47,745 nt of DNA from Candidatus Flavonifractor intestinipullorum (GTDB lineage Bacteria > Bacillota > Clostridia > Oscillospirales > Oscillospiraceae), in contig DWYC01000014.1 in the NCBI GenBank assembly GCA_019118925.1, forward strand, positions 1-47,745. Reading direction: 5' to 3'. The translations under genes were made by a program, and so were the position numbers. The stretch's first letter is position 1, and the number at the start of each line of letters is the position of its first letter. The notes beneath the pieces were generated by a model. That model searched no databases. It was not told the DNA's origin and saw only the letters and a list, made by a program, of their open reading frames with translations. This document shows, piece by piece, positions 7,985 to 14,635 of this stretch.

Positions 7985-8019
7985 GGGCGTGCCGCAGAAC
8001 GCGGCGCGCCCCCTTTTTT
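7985..8019 (+). terminator. Terminator after the Cys-rich gene
   Basis: Stem GGGCGTGCCGC (7985-7995) with GCGGCGCGCCC (8001-8011), one G-U pair, loop AGAAC, then a run of six T at 8014-8019. Confidence 0.85.
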
Positions 8020-8052
8020 CGAAAAACGCGGCGCCTGTCAGACAGGGGAGGA

Positions 8053-8081
8053 TTGTAATAGCCGAAAGTCTGTGGTATACT
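8053..8081 (+). promoter_or_regulatory. Promoter of trpS
   Basis: TTGTAA (8053-8058), a 17-bp spacer and TATACT (8076-8081). The transcript leader is only about 35 nt, too short for a T-box. Confidence 0.7.
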
Positions 8082-8121
8082 AAGCCAGTACGAAATCTCC
8101 CCACAATGAGGTGTTATTGTT

Positions 8122-9123
8122 ATGGATACTCCCAAAAAGGTCATGCTCTCCGGCATCCAGCCCAGCGGCGACCTGCACCTGGGCAACTACCTGGGCGCCA
8201 TTAAAAACTGGGTGGAGCGCACGGAGCAGTTTGACAATTATTATTTTATGGCGGACATGCACACCATCACCGTCCGGCAGGTGCCCGCCGACCTGCGCCG
8301 GCGGACGCTGGAGCAGCTGGCCCAGTACATCGCCTGCGGCCTGGACCCGGAGAAGAATACCCTCTTCATCCAGTCCCACGTACCCGCCCACGCCCAGCTG
8401 GGCTGGGTTCTGAACTGCTACACCATGTTCGGCGAACTCTCCCGGATGACCCAGTTCAAGGATAAGAGCGCCAGGAACGCCGACAACATCAACGGCGGCC
8501 TGTTCACCTATCCCTCCCTCATGGCCGCCGACATCCTTCTCTATCAGCCCGACTATGTGCCCGTGGGCGAGGATCAGAAGCAGCATGTAGAGCTCACCCG
8601 CAATGTGGCCCAGCGCTTCAACCACGTCTACGGCGATGTCTTTAAAATCCCCGAGCCCTACATTCCCAAGGCCGGGGCCCGGATCATGTGTCTCACCAAC
8701 CCCGAAAATAAGATGAGCAAGTCCAATCCCGACGGCTGCGTCTTTCTCATGGAGAAGCCCGAGGACATCATGCGCAAGTTCAAGCGGGCTGTCACCGACT
8801 GCGACACCGAGCGCTGCGTTCGTTACGACCGGGAGGCCAAGCCGGGCGTGTCCAACCTGATGCAGATCTACTCCGCCGTCACCGGCAAGAGCCTGGAGGA
8901 AATTGAGCGGGAGTTCGAGGGGAAGGGCTACGGCGCCTTTAAGCCCGCCGTGGGCGAGGCCGTGGTGGAGACCCTGCGCCCCATCCGGGAGGAGGCCACG
9001 CGCATCCTCTCCGACAAGGCCTACCTGGAGCAGGTCTATCGCGCCGGTGCGGAGAAGGCCTCTTACATCGCGGGCAAGACCCTGCGGAAAGTCTATAAAA
9101 AGGTGGGCTTCGTGGCCCCCTGA
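8122..9123 (+). CDS. trpS: Tryptophanyl-tRNA synthetase
   Basis: 333 residues, normal for bacterial TrpRS, a class Ic enzyme that charges tRNA-Trp in the cytoplasm. The HIGH-like motif appears in SGIQPSGDLHLGNYLGA near residues 10-26 and the KMSKS loop in NKMSKSNPDG near residue 195. It starts at an ATG behind TGAGGTG. No T-box leader precedes it, so tryptophan-responsive control by that route is not seen. The next gene, tagO, follows after 27 bp with no terminator between, so trpS, tagO and wecB may share a transcript. Confidence 0.97.
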   Translation: MDTPKKVMLSGIQPSGDLHLGNYLGAIKNWVERTEQFDNYYFMADMHTITVRQVPADLRRRTLEQLAQYIACGLDPEKNTLFIQSHVPAHAQLGWVLNCYTMFGELSRMTQFKDKSARNADNINGGLFTYPSLMAADILLYQPDYVPVGEDQKQHVELTRNVAQRFNHVYGDVFKIPEPYIPKAGARIMCLTNPENKMSKSNPDGCVFLMEKPEDIMRKFKRAVTDCDTERCVRYDREAKPGVSNLMQIYSAVTGKSLEEIEREFEGKGYGAFKPAVGEAVVETLRPIREEATRILSDKAYLEQVYRAGAEKASYIAGKTLRKVYKKVGFVAP

Positions 9124-9150
9124 GGCCGGCCCTAAAGGAGCTACATTCCC

Positions 9151-10263
9151 ATGCCTATGACAATCGAGAGCATCGGTCTGGTGGCCGGCGCACTGGCTGT
9201 GGCCCTGCTGCTGGCCCTCATCACCACGCCTATCGTCAAAAATCTGGCCCAGAAGTGGGGCGCGGTGGACGTGCCCAAGGATGGCCGCCGGATGCACGAC
9301 CATCCCATTCCCCGGATGGGCGGACTGGCCATTTTTCTGGGCTTCCTGCTCAGCGTAATCCTCTTTCTCCCCTTCCTGGGGGGCGAGGGGCTGGACCCCC
9401 AGGTCCGCGGCATGCTGCTGGGGGCGGTGGTCATCGTGGTGCTGGGCATTCTGGACGATATCTACGCCCTGCCCGCTCTGCCCAAGCTCATCATCCAGAT
9501 CGTGGCCGCAGTCATCGCCGTGGCCAGCGGCAACCTCATTGAGGTCATCTCCAATCCCAACATCTTCTCCGCCGATCCCTACTGGGAGCTGGGCTGGCTG
9601 GCCTATCCGGTGACGGTGATCTGGATTGTGGCGGTGACCAACGCCGTCAACCTCATCGACGGCCTGGATGGGCTGGCCTGCGGCGTGTCCACCATCAGCT
9701 CCATGACCATGCTGGTCATCGCGCTGGCCATGGCCGAGCCCCAGGTAGCCGTCCTCATGGCCGCCCTGGCCGGGGCCTGCCTGGGCTTCCTGCCTTATAA
9801 TATGAACCCGGCCAAGATCTTCATGGGGGACACGGGCTCCACCTTCCTGGGTTACGTGCTGGGCGTGGTGTCCATTCAGGGCCTGTTCAAATACTATATG
9901 CTCATCTCCTTCGTAGTGCCCTTCCTCATGCTGGGTCTGCCCATTTTCGACACCTGTTTCGCCTTCGTCCGGCGCATCGCCCACGGGCAGAGCCCCATGC
10001 ACGCCGACCGGAGCCACATCCATCACCGGCTCATCGACATGGGCCTGAGTCAGAAGCAGGCGGTGGCCGTTCTGTATGTGATCTCGGCCATTCTAGGCCT
10101 GTCCGCGGTGGTGCTCACCACCCTGAGCCCCGTGCGGGCCATGCTGCTGCTCTTCGCGCTGTGTGTGGCCGGGGGCGTGTCCGCCCGCATCTTTCTCCAC
10201 AACAACGGCGGCTATAAGAACGGGGACGAGCCCCACGACAACAAAGGAGAACACAAGCCATGA
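9151..10263 (+). CDS. tagO: Undecaprenyl-phosphate GlcNAc-1-phosphate transferase (TagO/WecA family)
   Basis: 370 residues with about ten membrane helices. It belongs to the MraY/WecA/TagO polyprenyl-phosphate sugar-1-phosphate transferases. Motifs seen are KDGRRMHDHPIPRMGG near the N terminus, LGILDDIYALP (catalytic acidic pair), NAVNLIDGLDGLA, FMGDTGSTFLG and the His-rich HADRSHIHHRL loop, which separates TagO/WecA from MraY. It transfers GlcNAc-1-P to the lipid carrier at the inner membrane, starting teichoic acid or other wall glycan synthesis. The downstream epimerase gene overlaps by four bases (ATGA), fitting coordinated supply of UDP-sugars. The start is the ATG at 9151; an ATG six bases later (9157) is an equal alternative. 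Confidence 0.93.
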   Translation: MPMTIESIGLVAGALAVALLLALITTPIVKNLAQKWGAVDVPKDGRRMHDHPIPRMGGLAIFLGFLLSVILFLPFLGGEGLDPQVRGMLLGAVVIVVLGILDDIYALPALPKLIIQIVAAVIAVASGNLIEVISNPNIFSADPYWELGWLAYPVTVIWIVAVTNAVNLIDGLDGLACGVSTISSMTMLVIALAMAEPQVAVLMAALAGACLGFLPYNMNPAKIFMGDTGSTFLGYVLGVVSIQGLFKYYMLISFVVPFLMLGLPIFDTCFAFVRRIAHGQSPMHADRSHIHHRLIDMGLSQKQAVAVLYVISAILGLSAVVLTTLSPVRAMLLLFALCVAGGVSARIFLHNNGGYKNGDEPHDNKGEHKP

Positions 10264-11408
10264 GTATCCGTGTCATGACCGTATTCGGCACCCGGCCCGA
10301 GGCCATTAAAATGGCCCCCCTGGTGCTGGAGCTCCAGCGCCGGGCGGACATCGAGTCTATCTGCTGCGTCACCGCCCAGCACCGGGAGATGCTGGATTCG
10401 GTGCTGGAGATTTTTCACATCACGCCCGACTACGATTTGAACATTATGGAGCCCCGGCAGACCCTCTCCACCATCACCACCAAATGCCTCCTGGGTATGG
10501 AGGAGGTGCTGGAGCGGGCCAAGCCCGACCTGGTGCTGGTCCACGGGGATACCTCCACCACCTTTGCCGGGGCGCTGGCCGCCTTCTACCACCAGATCAA
10601 GGTGGGCCATGTGGAGGCCGGACTGCGGACCTGGGACAAATACTCCCCCTGGCCGGAGGAGATGAACCGCCGTCTGGTGGGGGACATCGCCGACCTCCAT
10701 TTCGCTCCCACCGCCGCCAACCGGGACAATCTGGCCCGGGAGGACATCCGGGACGGGGTCTTTGTCACCGGGAACACCGTCATCGACGCCCTTAAGACCA
10801 CGGTGCGGGAGGATTTTCACTTCCATACCCCCCTGCTCAACACCCTGGACTACCGGGGCCGGAAGGTTATCCTCGTCACCTGCCACCGGCGGGAGAACTA
10901 CGGCGCGCCCATGGCGCAGATCATGACGGCCCTGCGCCGTGTGGCGGAGGACTTCCCCCAGGTGGAGCTGGTCTATCCGGTCCACCTCTCCCCCGTCGTG
11001 CGGGAAGCCGCCCAGAAGTATCTCTCCGGCCATGCGCGCATCCACCTGATCGACCCTCTGGACGCCCAGGAGATGCACAACCTGATGGACCGGTGCTATC
11101 TGGTGATGACCGACTCGGGCGGACTCCAGGAGGAGGCCCCTGCCCTGGGCAAGCCGGTCCTGGTTCTCCGGCGGGAGACCGAGCGGCCCGAGGCCGTAAC
11201 CGCCGGAACGGTGAAGATTGCCGGCGTGGAGACCGAGACGGTCTACCGCATGGCCGCGGAATTGCTAGAATCGCCCCAGGCCTACGCCGCCATGGCCCAC
11301 GCCGTCAACCCCTATGGGGACGGGCAGGCCTGCCGGCGCATTGCCGACGCCATTGAGTTCACATTTGGCCTGCGGGAAGGGGCGCCGGAGCCCTTCGGCG
11401 TCCACTGA
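10260..11408 (+). CDS. wecB: UDP-N-acetylglucosamine 2-epimerase (non-hydrolysing)
   Basis: 382 residues, the family's usual size. Typical blocks are VFGTRPEAIKMAPLV at the N terminus, VHGDTSTTFAGALAAFY, VGHVEAGLRTWD, PEEMNRRLVGDIADLHFAPT, TCHRRENYG and the C-terminal TDSGGLQEEAPALGKPVLVLR. It interconverts UDP-GlcNAc and UDP-ManNAc in the cytoplasm. Coupled to tagO by a 4-base overlap, it probably provides ManNAc for a wall glycan (linkage-unit type) in the same pathway. A hairpin terminator follows at 11423. Confidence 0.96.
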   Translation: MSIRVMTVFGTRPEAIKMAPLVLELQRRADIESICCVTAQHREMLDSVLEIFHITPDYDLNIMEPRQTLSTITTKCLLGMEEVLERAKPDLVLVHGDTSTTFAGALAAFYHQIKVGHVEAGLRTWDKYSPWPEEMNRRLVGDIADLHFAPTAANRDNLAREDIRDGVFVTGNTVIDALKTTVREDFHFHTPLLNTLDYRGRKVILVTCHRRENYGAPMAQIMTALRRVAEDFPQVELVYPVHLSPVVREAAQKYLSGHARIHLIDPLDAQEMHNLMDRCYLVMTDSGGLQEEAPALGKPVLVLRRETERPEAVTAGTVKIAGVETETVYRMAAELLESPQAYAAMAHAVNPYGDGQACRRIADAIEFTFGLREGAPEPFGVH

Positions 11409-11422
11409 CGCAACACCCCTGA

Positions 11423-11456
11423 GCGGGGCGGGGAGCCCTCCCCGTCCCGCTTTTGT
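11423..11456 (+). terminator. Terminator after wecB
   Basis: GCGGGGCGGGGAG (11423-11435) pairs with CTCCCCGTCCCGC (11438-11450) with one G-U pair and a tight loop, followed by TTTTGTT. It sits only about 10 bp upstream of the next gene's ribosome binding site, so read-through may be what expresses that gene. Confidence 0.8.
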
Positions 11457-11472
11457 TCGGAAAGGAGCGGGC

Positions 11473-12273
11473 ATGGAACGGAGAAGCCGCAATATTCTGG
11501 TGGTCCTTATCGCCCTGGTCATCGCCGTGGCGGTATTCTCCAGCTTTGGACTGGAATTCTATGCCAGCTCCATGCCGGAGATCACCCTCCCCACCGTCCC
11601 CCTCACCCAGGAGCCCGCCCCCAGCGCCGGGAGCGGTGCCGGGAGCGGGGAGGCCGTGCGGGTGGATGTCACTCCGCAGACGGTCCAGAACGTCATCCGC
11701 ACCCTGGAGCGCCCGGCCAGCTATTACCGGGAGATCACCGTGTCCTATACCGCCTCCGGGGGAACGGTGCGCTCCTCCCAGTGGGTGGACGGCGGCTGGA
11801 GCCGTTCGGAAACCCAGCTCCCCAGCGGCCAGGTCCGCTGTACCCTGATCGGAGACGGAACCCTCTACTACTGGTATCAGGGCAGCCGGAATTGGTACAC
11901 CGCCGGGGCCGACGAGCGCTCCGCCGACGCCGACGCGGTACACATCCCCACCTACGAGGATGTGCTGGAGGTCCCGGTTCAGGACATCACCCAGGCCGGC
12001 TATGTCGAACTGGACGGGGTGATGTGCATTTATGTGGCGGTGGGCACGGCGGAGGAGGAGACCCACTACTGGGTGAGCGTGGACAGCGGCCTTCTGGTGG
12101 CCGCCCAGCGGACGGCGGGCGAAACGGTGGTCCTCTCCATGACATCCACCCCGGTGGAGCGCCCCGCCCCGCCGGGCACCCAGTTTGCTCTGCCCGACGG
12201 CAGCGTGCTCCACACCGTTCAGGCGGGGAGCACCGTCAGTCCAGCCCCAGCACCAGAAGCAGCCCAAGGGTAA
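11473..12273 (+). CDS. Membrane-anchored extracytoplasmic protein, unrecognised
   Basis: 266 residues from the ATG behind AAAGGAG. One N-terminal hydrophobic helix (residues 8-28, NILVVLIALVIAVAVFSSFG) acts as an uncleaved anchor or signal. A Pro/Ser/Gly-rich linker follows, then a beta-rich domain with repeated aromatic pairs (YYREITVSYTASGG, LYYWYQGSRNWYTAG, THYWVSVDSGLLVAAQRTAG). The pattern of strands ending in a 'dsGLLvaaq' turn recalls LolA/outer-lipoprotein-carrier-like folds known from MucB/RsiX-associated proteins; this is a weak impression. The last 38 bp overlap the 3' end of a convergent gene on the other strand. It lies after the wall-glycan genes, but a link to that pathway is not shown. 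Confidence 0.7.
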   Translation: MERRSRNILVVLIALVIAVAVFSSFGLEFYASSMPEITLPTVPLTQEPAPSAGSGAGSGEAVRVDVTPQTVQNVIRTLERPASYYREITVSYTASGGTVRSSQWVDGGWSRSETQLPSGQVRCTLIGDGTLYYWYQGSRNWYTAGADERSADADAVHIPTYEDVLEVPVQDITQAGYVELDGVMCIYVAVGTAEEETHYWVSVDSGLLVAAQRTAGETVVLSMTSTPVERPAPPGTQFALPDGSVLHTVQAGSTVSPAPAPEAAQG

Positions 12274-12502
12274 TCATCAGCTCATTCTCCTCCCCCTCCA
12301 GCGCCAGGAGCAGGAGCAGGAGCAAAATCAGCAGGTCCTCCCAGTCGGCTTTGGGCGGCAGCAGGCCCTGGAGCAGGCTGGAGAGCCCTTCCCGGTTCTC
12401 CGGTTCGGAGCCGGGTCCTCTCGGGGCGGCGGGGCCCGGCGGGAAATCCGCCTCGCTCACCCGGGTCCAGCCGGTGTCCTGGGGGATGTAGCGGTTATAC
12501 AT
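12236..12502 (-). CDS. Small protein with a leucine-run C terminus, unrecognised
   Basis: 88 residues starting MYNRYIPQDTGWTRV at an ATG 8 bases after AGGAGG. A Pro/Gly-rich middle leads to two hydrophobic segments, LLILLLLLLLALEG and LMITLGLLLVLGLD, separated by an acidic GEENE turn, suggesting a small hairpin membrane protein. The start codon overlaps the stop of the upstream gene by 8 bases (ATGTATAA), so it is translationally coupled. Its 3' end overlaps the convergent gene at 12236-12273. I do not recognise the family. It is the last gene of a three-gene minus-strand operon. Confidence 0.7.
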   Translation of the reverse strand: MYNRYIPQDTGWTRVSEADFPPGPAAPRGPGSEPENREGLSSLLQGLLPPKADWEDLLILLLLLLLALEGEENELMITLGLLLVLGLD

Positions 12503-12926
12503 GGCCGGCCTCCTCTCCACCGGGCCGGAATAGCTTCAGGGCCAGCGCAATCACCCGGGAAAGCCGGGCGATACGTACCGCCCGGTCCAGGCGGTCCTGC
12601 CGCGTCTCATCCAGAAAGGGCCGCAGGGCCTGGAGCAGCGCCTCCCGCCGTCCGTCTCCGGAGCGGTACTCGCCCAGAAGTTGCAGCCCCTTTTCCACCA
12701 GCGCCGGGTCCAGATCGCCCAGCAGCGCTCCCAGGTCGGCGGACGGCGGGGGCTCCGGCGGCGGAGGGCCCGCCGGAGGGGGCTCCACCGGCACAAAGTC
12801 CGGCCCGTCCGGCGGAGGCTTCTCCCCTTTATCCGGCGCGCCCAGGGATTGGGCCAGCGCCATAATCTGGCCCATGGCCTGGGGATTGCCCAGGATGGCA
12901 TTGAGTTTTTCCTCCAGCTCCGCCAT
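12495..12926 (-). CDS. Helical protein with Pro-rich linker, unrecognised
   Basis: 143 residues behind a good GGAGG site. The N-terminal helix MAELEEKLNAILGNPQAMG is followed by IMALAQSLG, then a proline-rich linker (residues 35-62), then an amphipathic helical part ending RVIALALKLFRPGGEE. The 'LGNPQAMGQIMALA' repeat-like segment resembles short 'NP-x-M' helical hairpins. No enzyme motif is visible. It sits between the two other small genes, 32 bp after the first and overlapping the third by 8 bp, so the three probably form a complex or pathway. Confidence 0.7.
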   Translation of the reverse strand: MAELEEKLNAILGNPQAMGQIMALAQSLGAPDKGEKPPPDGPDFVPVEPPPAGPPPPEPPPSADLGALLGDLDPALVEKGLQLLGEYRSGDGRREALLQALRPFLDETRQDRLDRAVRIARLSRVIALALKLFRPGGEEAGHV

Positions 12927-12958
12927 GAGGCCCTCCTTTCCGGCCCGGGGTGGTCAAA

Positions 12959-13237
12959 TCACGGGCCGGGTACCGTCTTTTGGAAGCGCTCCACCGCCGC
13001 CGCCCCCTCCCGGCTCTGCTGCAGCTGGTCCACCAGGTTCATCAGGGGGCGGACGTCCCCCCGCCCGGCGGCGTCGGCCGCCTGCTGGAGCCGCCCTCCG
13101 GCCTGCTGCTCCAGCAGGGTCAGCAGCGCCCGGGTGTCCGGGGAGCGGAGCAGGGCCTCCAGCCCCTCCCGGTCCTCCAGCAGCTTCCGGGCCCCCGGGA
13201 TCTGGCTGAGAACATCTGGGTTGTTCTGCTTTTCCAT
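12959..13237 (-). CDS. Small all-helical protein, unrecognised
   Basis: 92 residues, first gene of the three-gene set, with GGAGG before the ATG. The sequence is strongly helical: VLSQIPGARKLLEDREGLEALLRSPDTRALLTLLEQQ and LMNLVDQLQQSREGAAAVERFQK. The LL-x-SPDTRALLTLL stretch is similar in style to the NPQAMGQIMALA stretch of the next protein, so the two may be distant relatives. It diverges from the phosphodiesterase gene across a 105-bp gap. Function is unknown. Confidence 0.7.
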   Translation of the reverse strand: MEKQNNPDVLSQIPGARKLLEDREGLEALLRSPDTRALLTLLEQQAGGRLQQAADAAGRGDVRPLMNLVDQLQQSREGAAAVERFQKTVPGP

Positions 13238-13342
13238 GGCCGTTCCTCCATTGATTTAAGATATGAGCCGGAGCGATGCGGCATACCTGGGCATCCTCCG
13301 CCCAGTACAGTCTATGGTATTCCCTGAGAAAAGGTGATGGAT

Positions 13343-13816
13343 ATGAAAGTAGTAGTCTTTTCCGACTCCCACGGCAACGTGCGAAATATGGAGGAGGTCG
13401 TGCGCCGGGACCGCCCCGATCTGGTGCTCCACCTGGGGGATGTGAACCCGGACGCCCAGGCTCTCCAGCGCCAGTTCCCGGAGCTGCCCATGGACTGGGT
13501 GTGCGGCAACTGCGACGGGCGGCGGCCCGACCTGCAGACGGAAAAGGTGCTCCTGATCCAGGGCCACCGCGTTCTGATGATGCACGGTCACACCCGGGAG
13601 GTCAAATTCGGCGTAGAGCAGGCCGTCTGGGCCGCCCGGGAGGCCCGGGCCGAGGTCCTTCTCTTCGGCCACACCCACGTGCCGGTGTGCACTTACGAGA
13701 ACGGACTTTGGCTGCTCAACCCGGGCACCATCCGGGGCGGCTGGCAGGGGGCCTCCTACGGCGTCATCTCGGCGGAGGGGAAGAACCTGGTCTGCTACAC
13801 CCTCCGGTATGAGTGA
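13343..13816 (+). CDS. YfcE/MJ0936-type metallophosphoesterase
   Basis: 157 residues, full length for the small YfcE-like phosphodiesterases. Metal ligands are visible in order: FSDSHGN (D and H), LHLGDVN (GD), CGNCDG (GNCD), MMHGHT (GH) and LLFGHTHVP (GHTH). The enzyme is cytoplasmic and probably hydrolyses phosphodiesters using two metal ions; the natural substrate is not known for most members. I choose the ATG at 13343, six bases after AAGGTG. The ATG at 13337 and GTG at 13334 are in frame but overlap that site. A strong terminator follows at once. Confidence 0.9.
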   Translation: MKVVVFSDSHGNVRNMEEVVRRDRPDLVLHLGDVNPDAQALQRQFPELPMDWVCGNCDGRRPDLQTEKVLLIQGHRVLMMHGHTREVKFGVEQAVWAAREARAEVLLFGHTHVPVCTYENGLWLLNPGTIRGGWQGASYGVISAEGKNLVCYTLRYE

Positions 13817-13842
13817 GGCTGTTTTTGGCCGAACCGGGAAAA

Positions 13843-13879
13843 AACCGGGCTGTCTGCCTTGCCAGACGGCCCGGTTTTG
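13843..13879 (+). terminator. Terminator after the phosphodiesterase gene
   Basis: AACCGGGCTGTCTG (13843-13856) pairs with CAGACGGCCCGGTT (13863-13876) with one G-U pair and a 6-nt loop, followed by TTG. Confidence 0.88.
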
Positions 13880-13937
13880 TGGTAAACTATAAAGTGAAAT
13901 TCAGATTTTAAAAAAACGACCAGGGGTGTGATTCAAG

Positions 13938-14579
13938 ATGAGTAAAAAGCAGGCTCTGACCGAATTTCACCGGGGGTCCATCCTGGCCGCCGCGGAGCGG
14001 CTCTTTGCCGAGAAAGGCACGGAAAAAACCACGATGGACGACATCGCCCGGGAGTCGGAGTACAGCAAAGCCACTTTATACGTCTATTTCCAGAGCAAAG
14101 AGGAGATCGTCAACGCCATTTTGCTCAGCAGTATGGTCCTGCTGCAAAAGAAGATCCAGGCGGCCGTGGAGCACTACGGCAGCTGGTTCCACGCCTACGA
14201 CGCGGTGTGCGAAGCCATCATCCGCTTTTACGGGGAGAACCCCGCGGCCTATGAGAGCACCTACATCGCCCTCACCACCGACGTGGACGAGTCCTCTCTG
14301 GACAAGGGCACCCGGGATATCCTCCAGGTGGCCGACGCCACCAACGCCATGCTGGCCAATTTCCTCCGGCAGGGCGCGGCGGAGGGCGTGGTGCGCATCG
14401 CGCTCCCCCCGGACGAGACGGTGGTCCTCTTCTGGGCGGCTCTGTCCGGCATGGTGAAGATGGCCGATAACAAGACCGGCTCCGTGGGCCGCACGCTGAA
14501 GGTACCCCGGGAGGATTTTTTGCGCCACGGGGCCCGGATGCTCCTGGACGCCATCACCCGGGGCCGCACCCTGGAGTAA
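13938..14579 (+). CDS. TetR/AcrR family transcriptional regulator
   Basis: 213 residues. The helix-turn-helix is clear: ILAAAERLFAEKGTEKTTM, then DDIARESEYSKATLYVYFQS, followed by KEEIVNAIL. The C-terminal ligand domain (residues 60-205) is helical. It stands between two terminators with no obvious target gene beside it, so it may act in trans or on itself. The promoter region upstream is AT-rich (TAAACTATAAAG) but no confident -35 is seen. The inducer is unknown. Confidence 0.9.
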   Translation: MSKKQALTEFHRGSILAAAERLFAEKGTEKTTMDDIARESEYSKATLYVYFQSKEEIVNAILLSSMVLLQKKIQAAVEHYGSWFHAYDAVCEAIIRFYGENPAAYESTYIALTTDVDESSLDKGTRDILQVADATNAMLANFLRQGAAEGVVRIALPPDETVVLFWAALSGMVKMADNKTGSVGRTLKVPREDFLRHGARMLLDAITRGRTLE

Positions 14580-14598
14580 CCGTTTCTAGAACACAACC

Positions 14599-14635
14599 GG
14601 CTCCCCCAGTCCAAGGACTGGGGGAGCCGCTTTTA
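14599..14635. terminator. Terminator between tetR-2 and the BRCT-like gene
   Basis: A perfect 14-bp stem (GGCTCCCCCAGTCC at 14599-14612 with GGACTGGGGGAGCC at 14615-14628) and AA loop, then GCTTTTAT. It ends at the stop codon of the convergent gene and may stop both transcripts. Confidence 0.9.

Noticed and set aside
7933-8121. T-box leader for trpS
   Set aside because: A terminator ends at 8019 and the trpS promoter lies at 8053-8081, leaving a 35-nt leader, far too short for a T-box.
13238-13342. Sporulation sigma-K/E type -10 (CATATCTTA) for the three-gene cluster
   Set aside because: The -35 partner is missing and the start would fall inside the ribosome binding site; not enough evidence.
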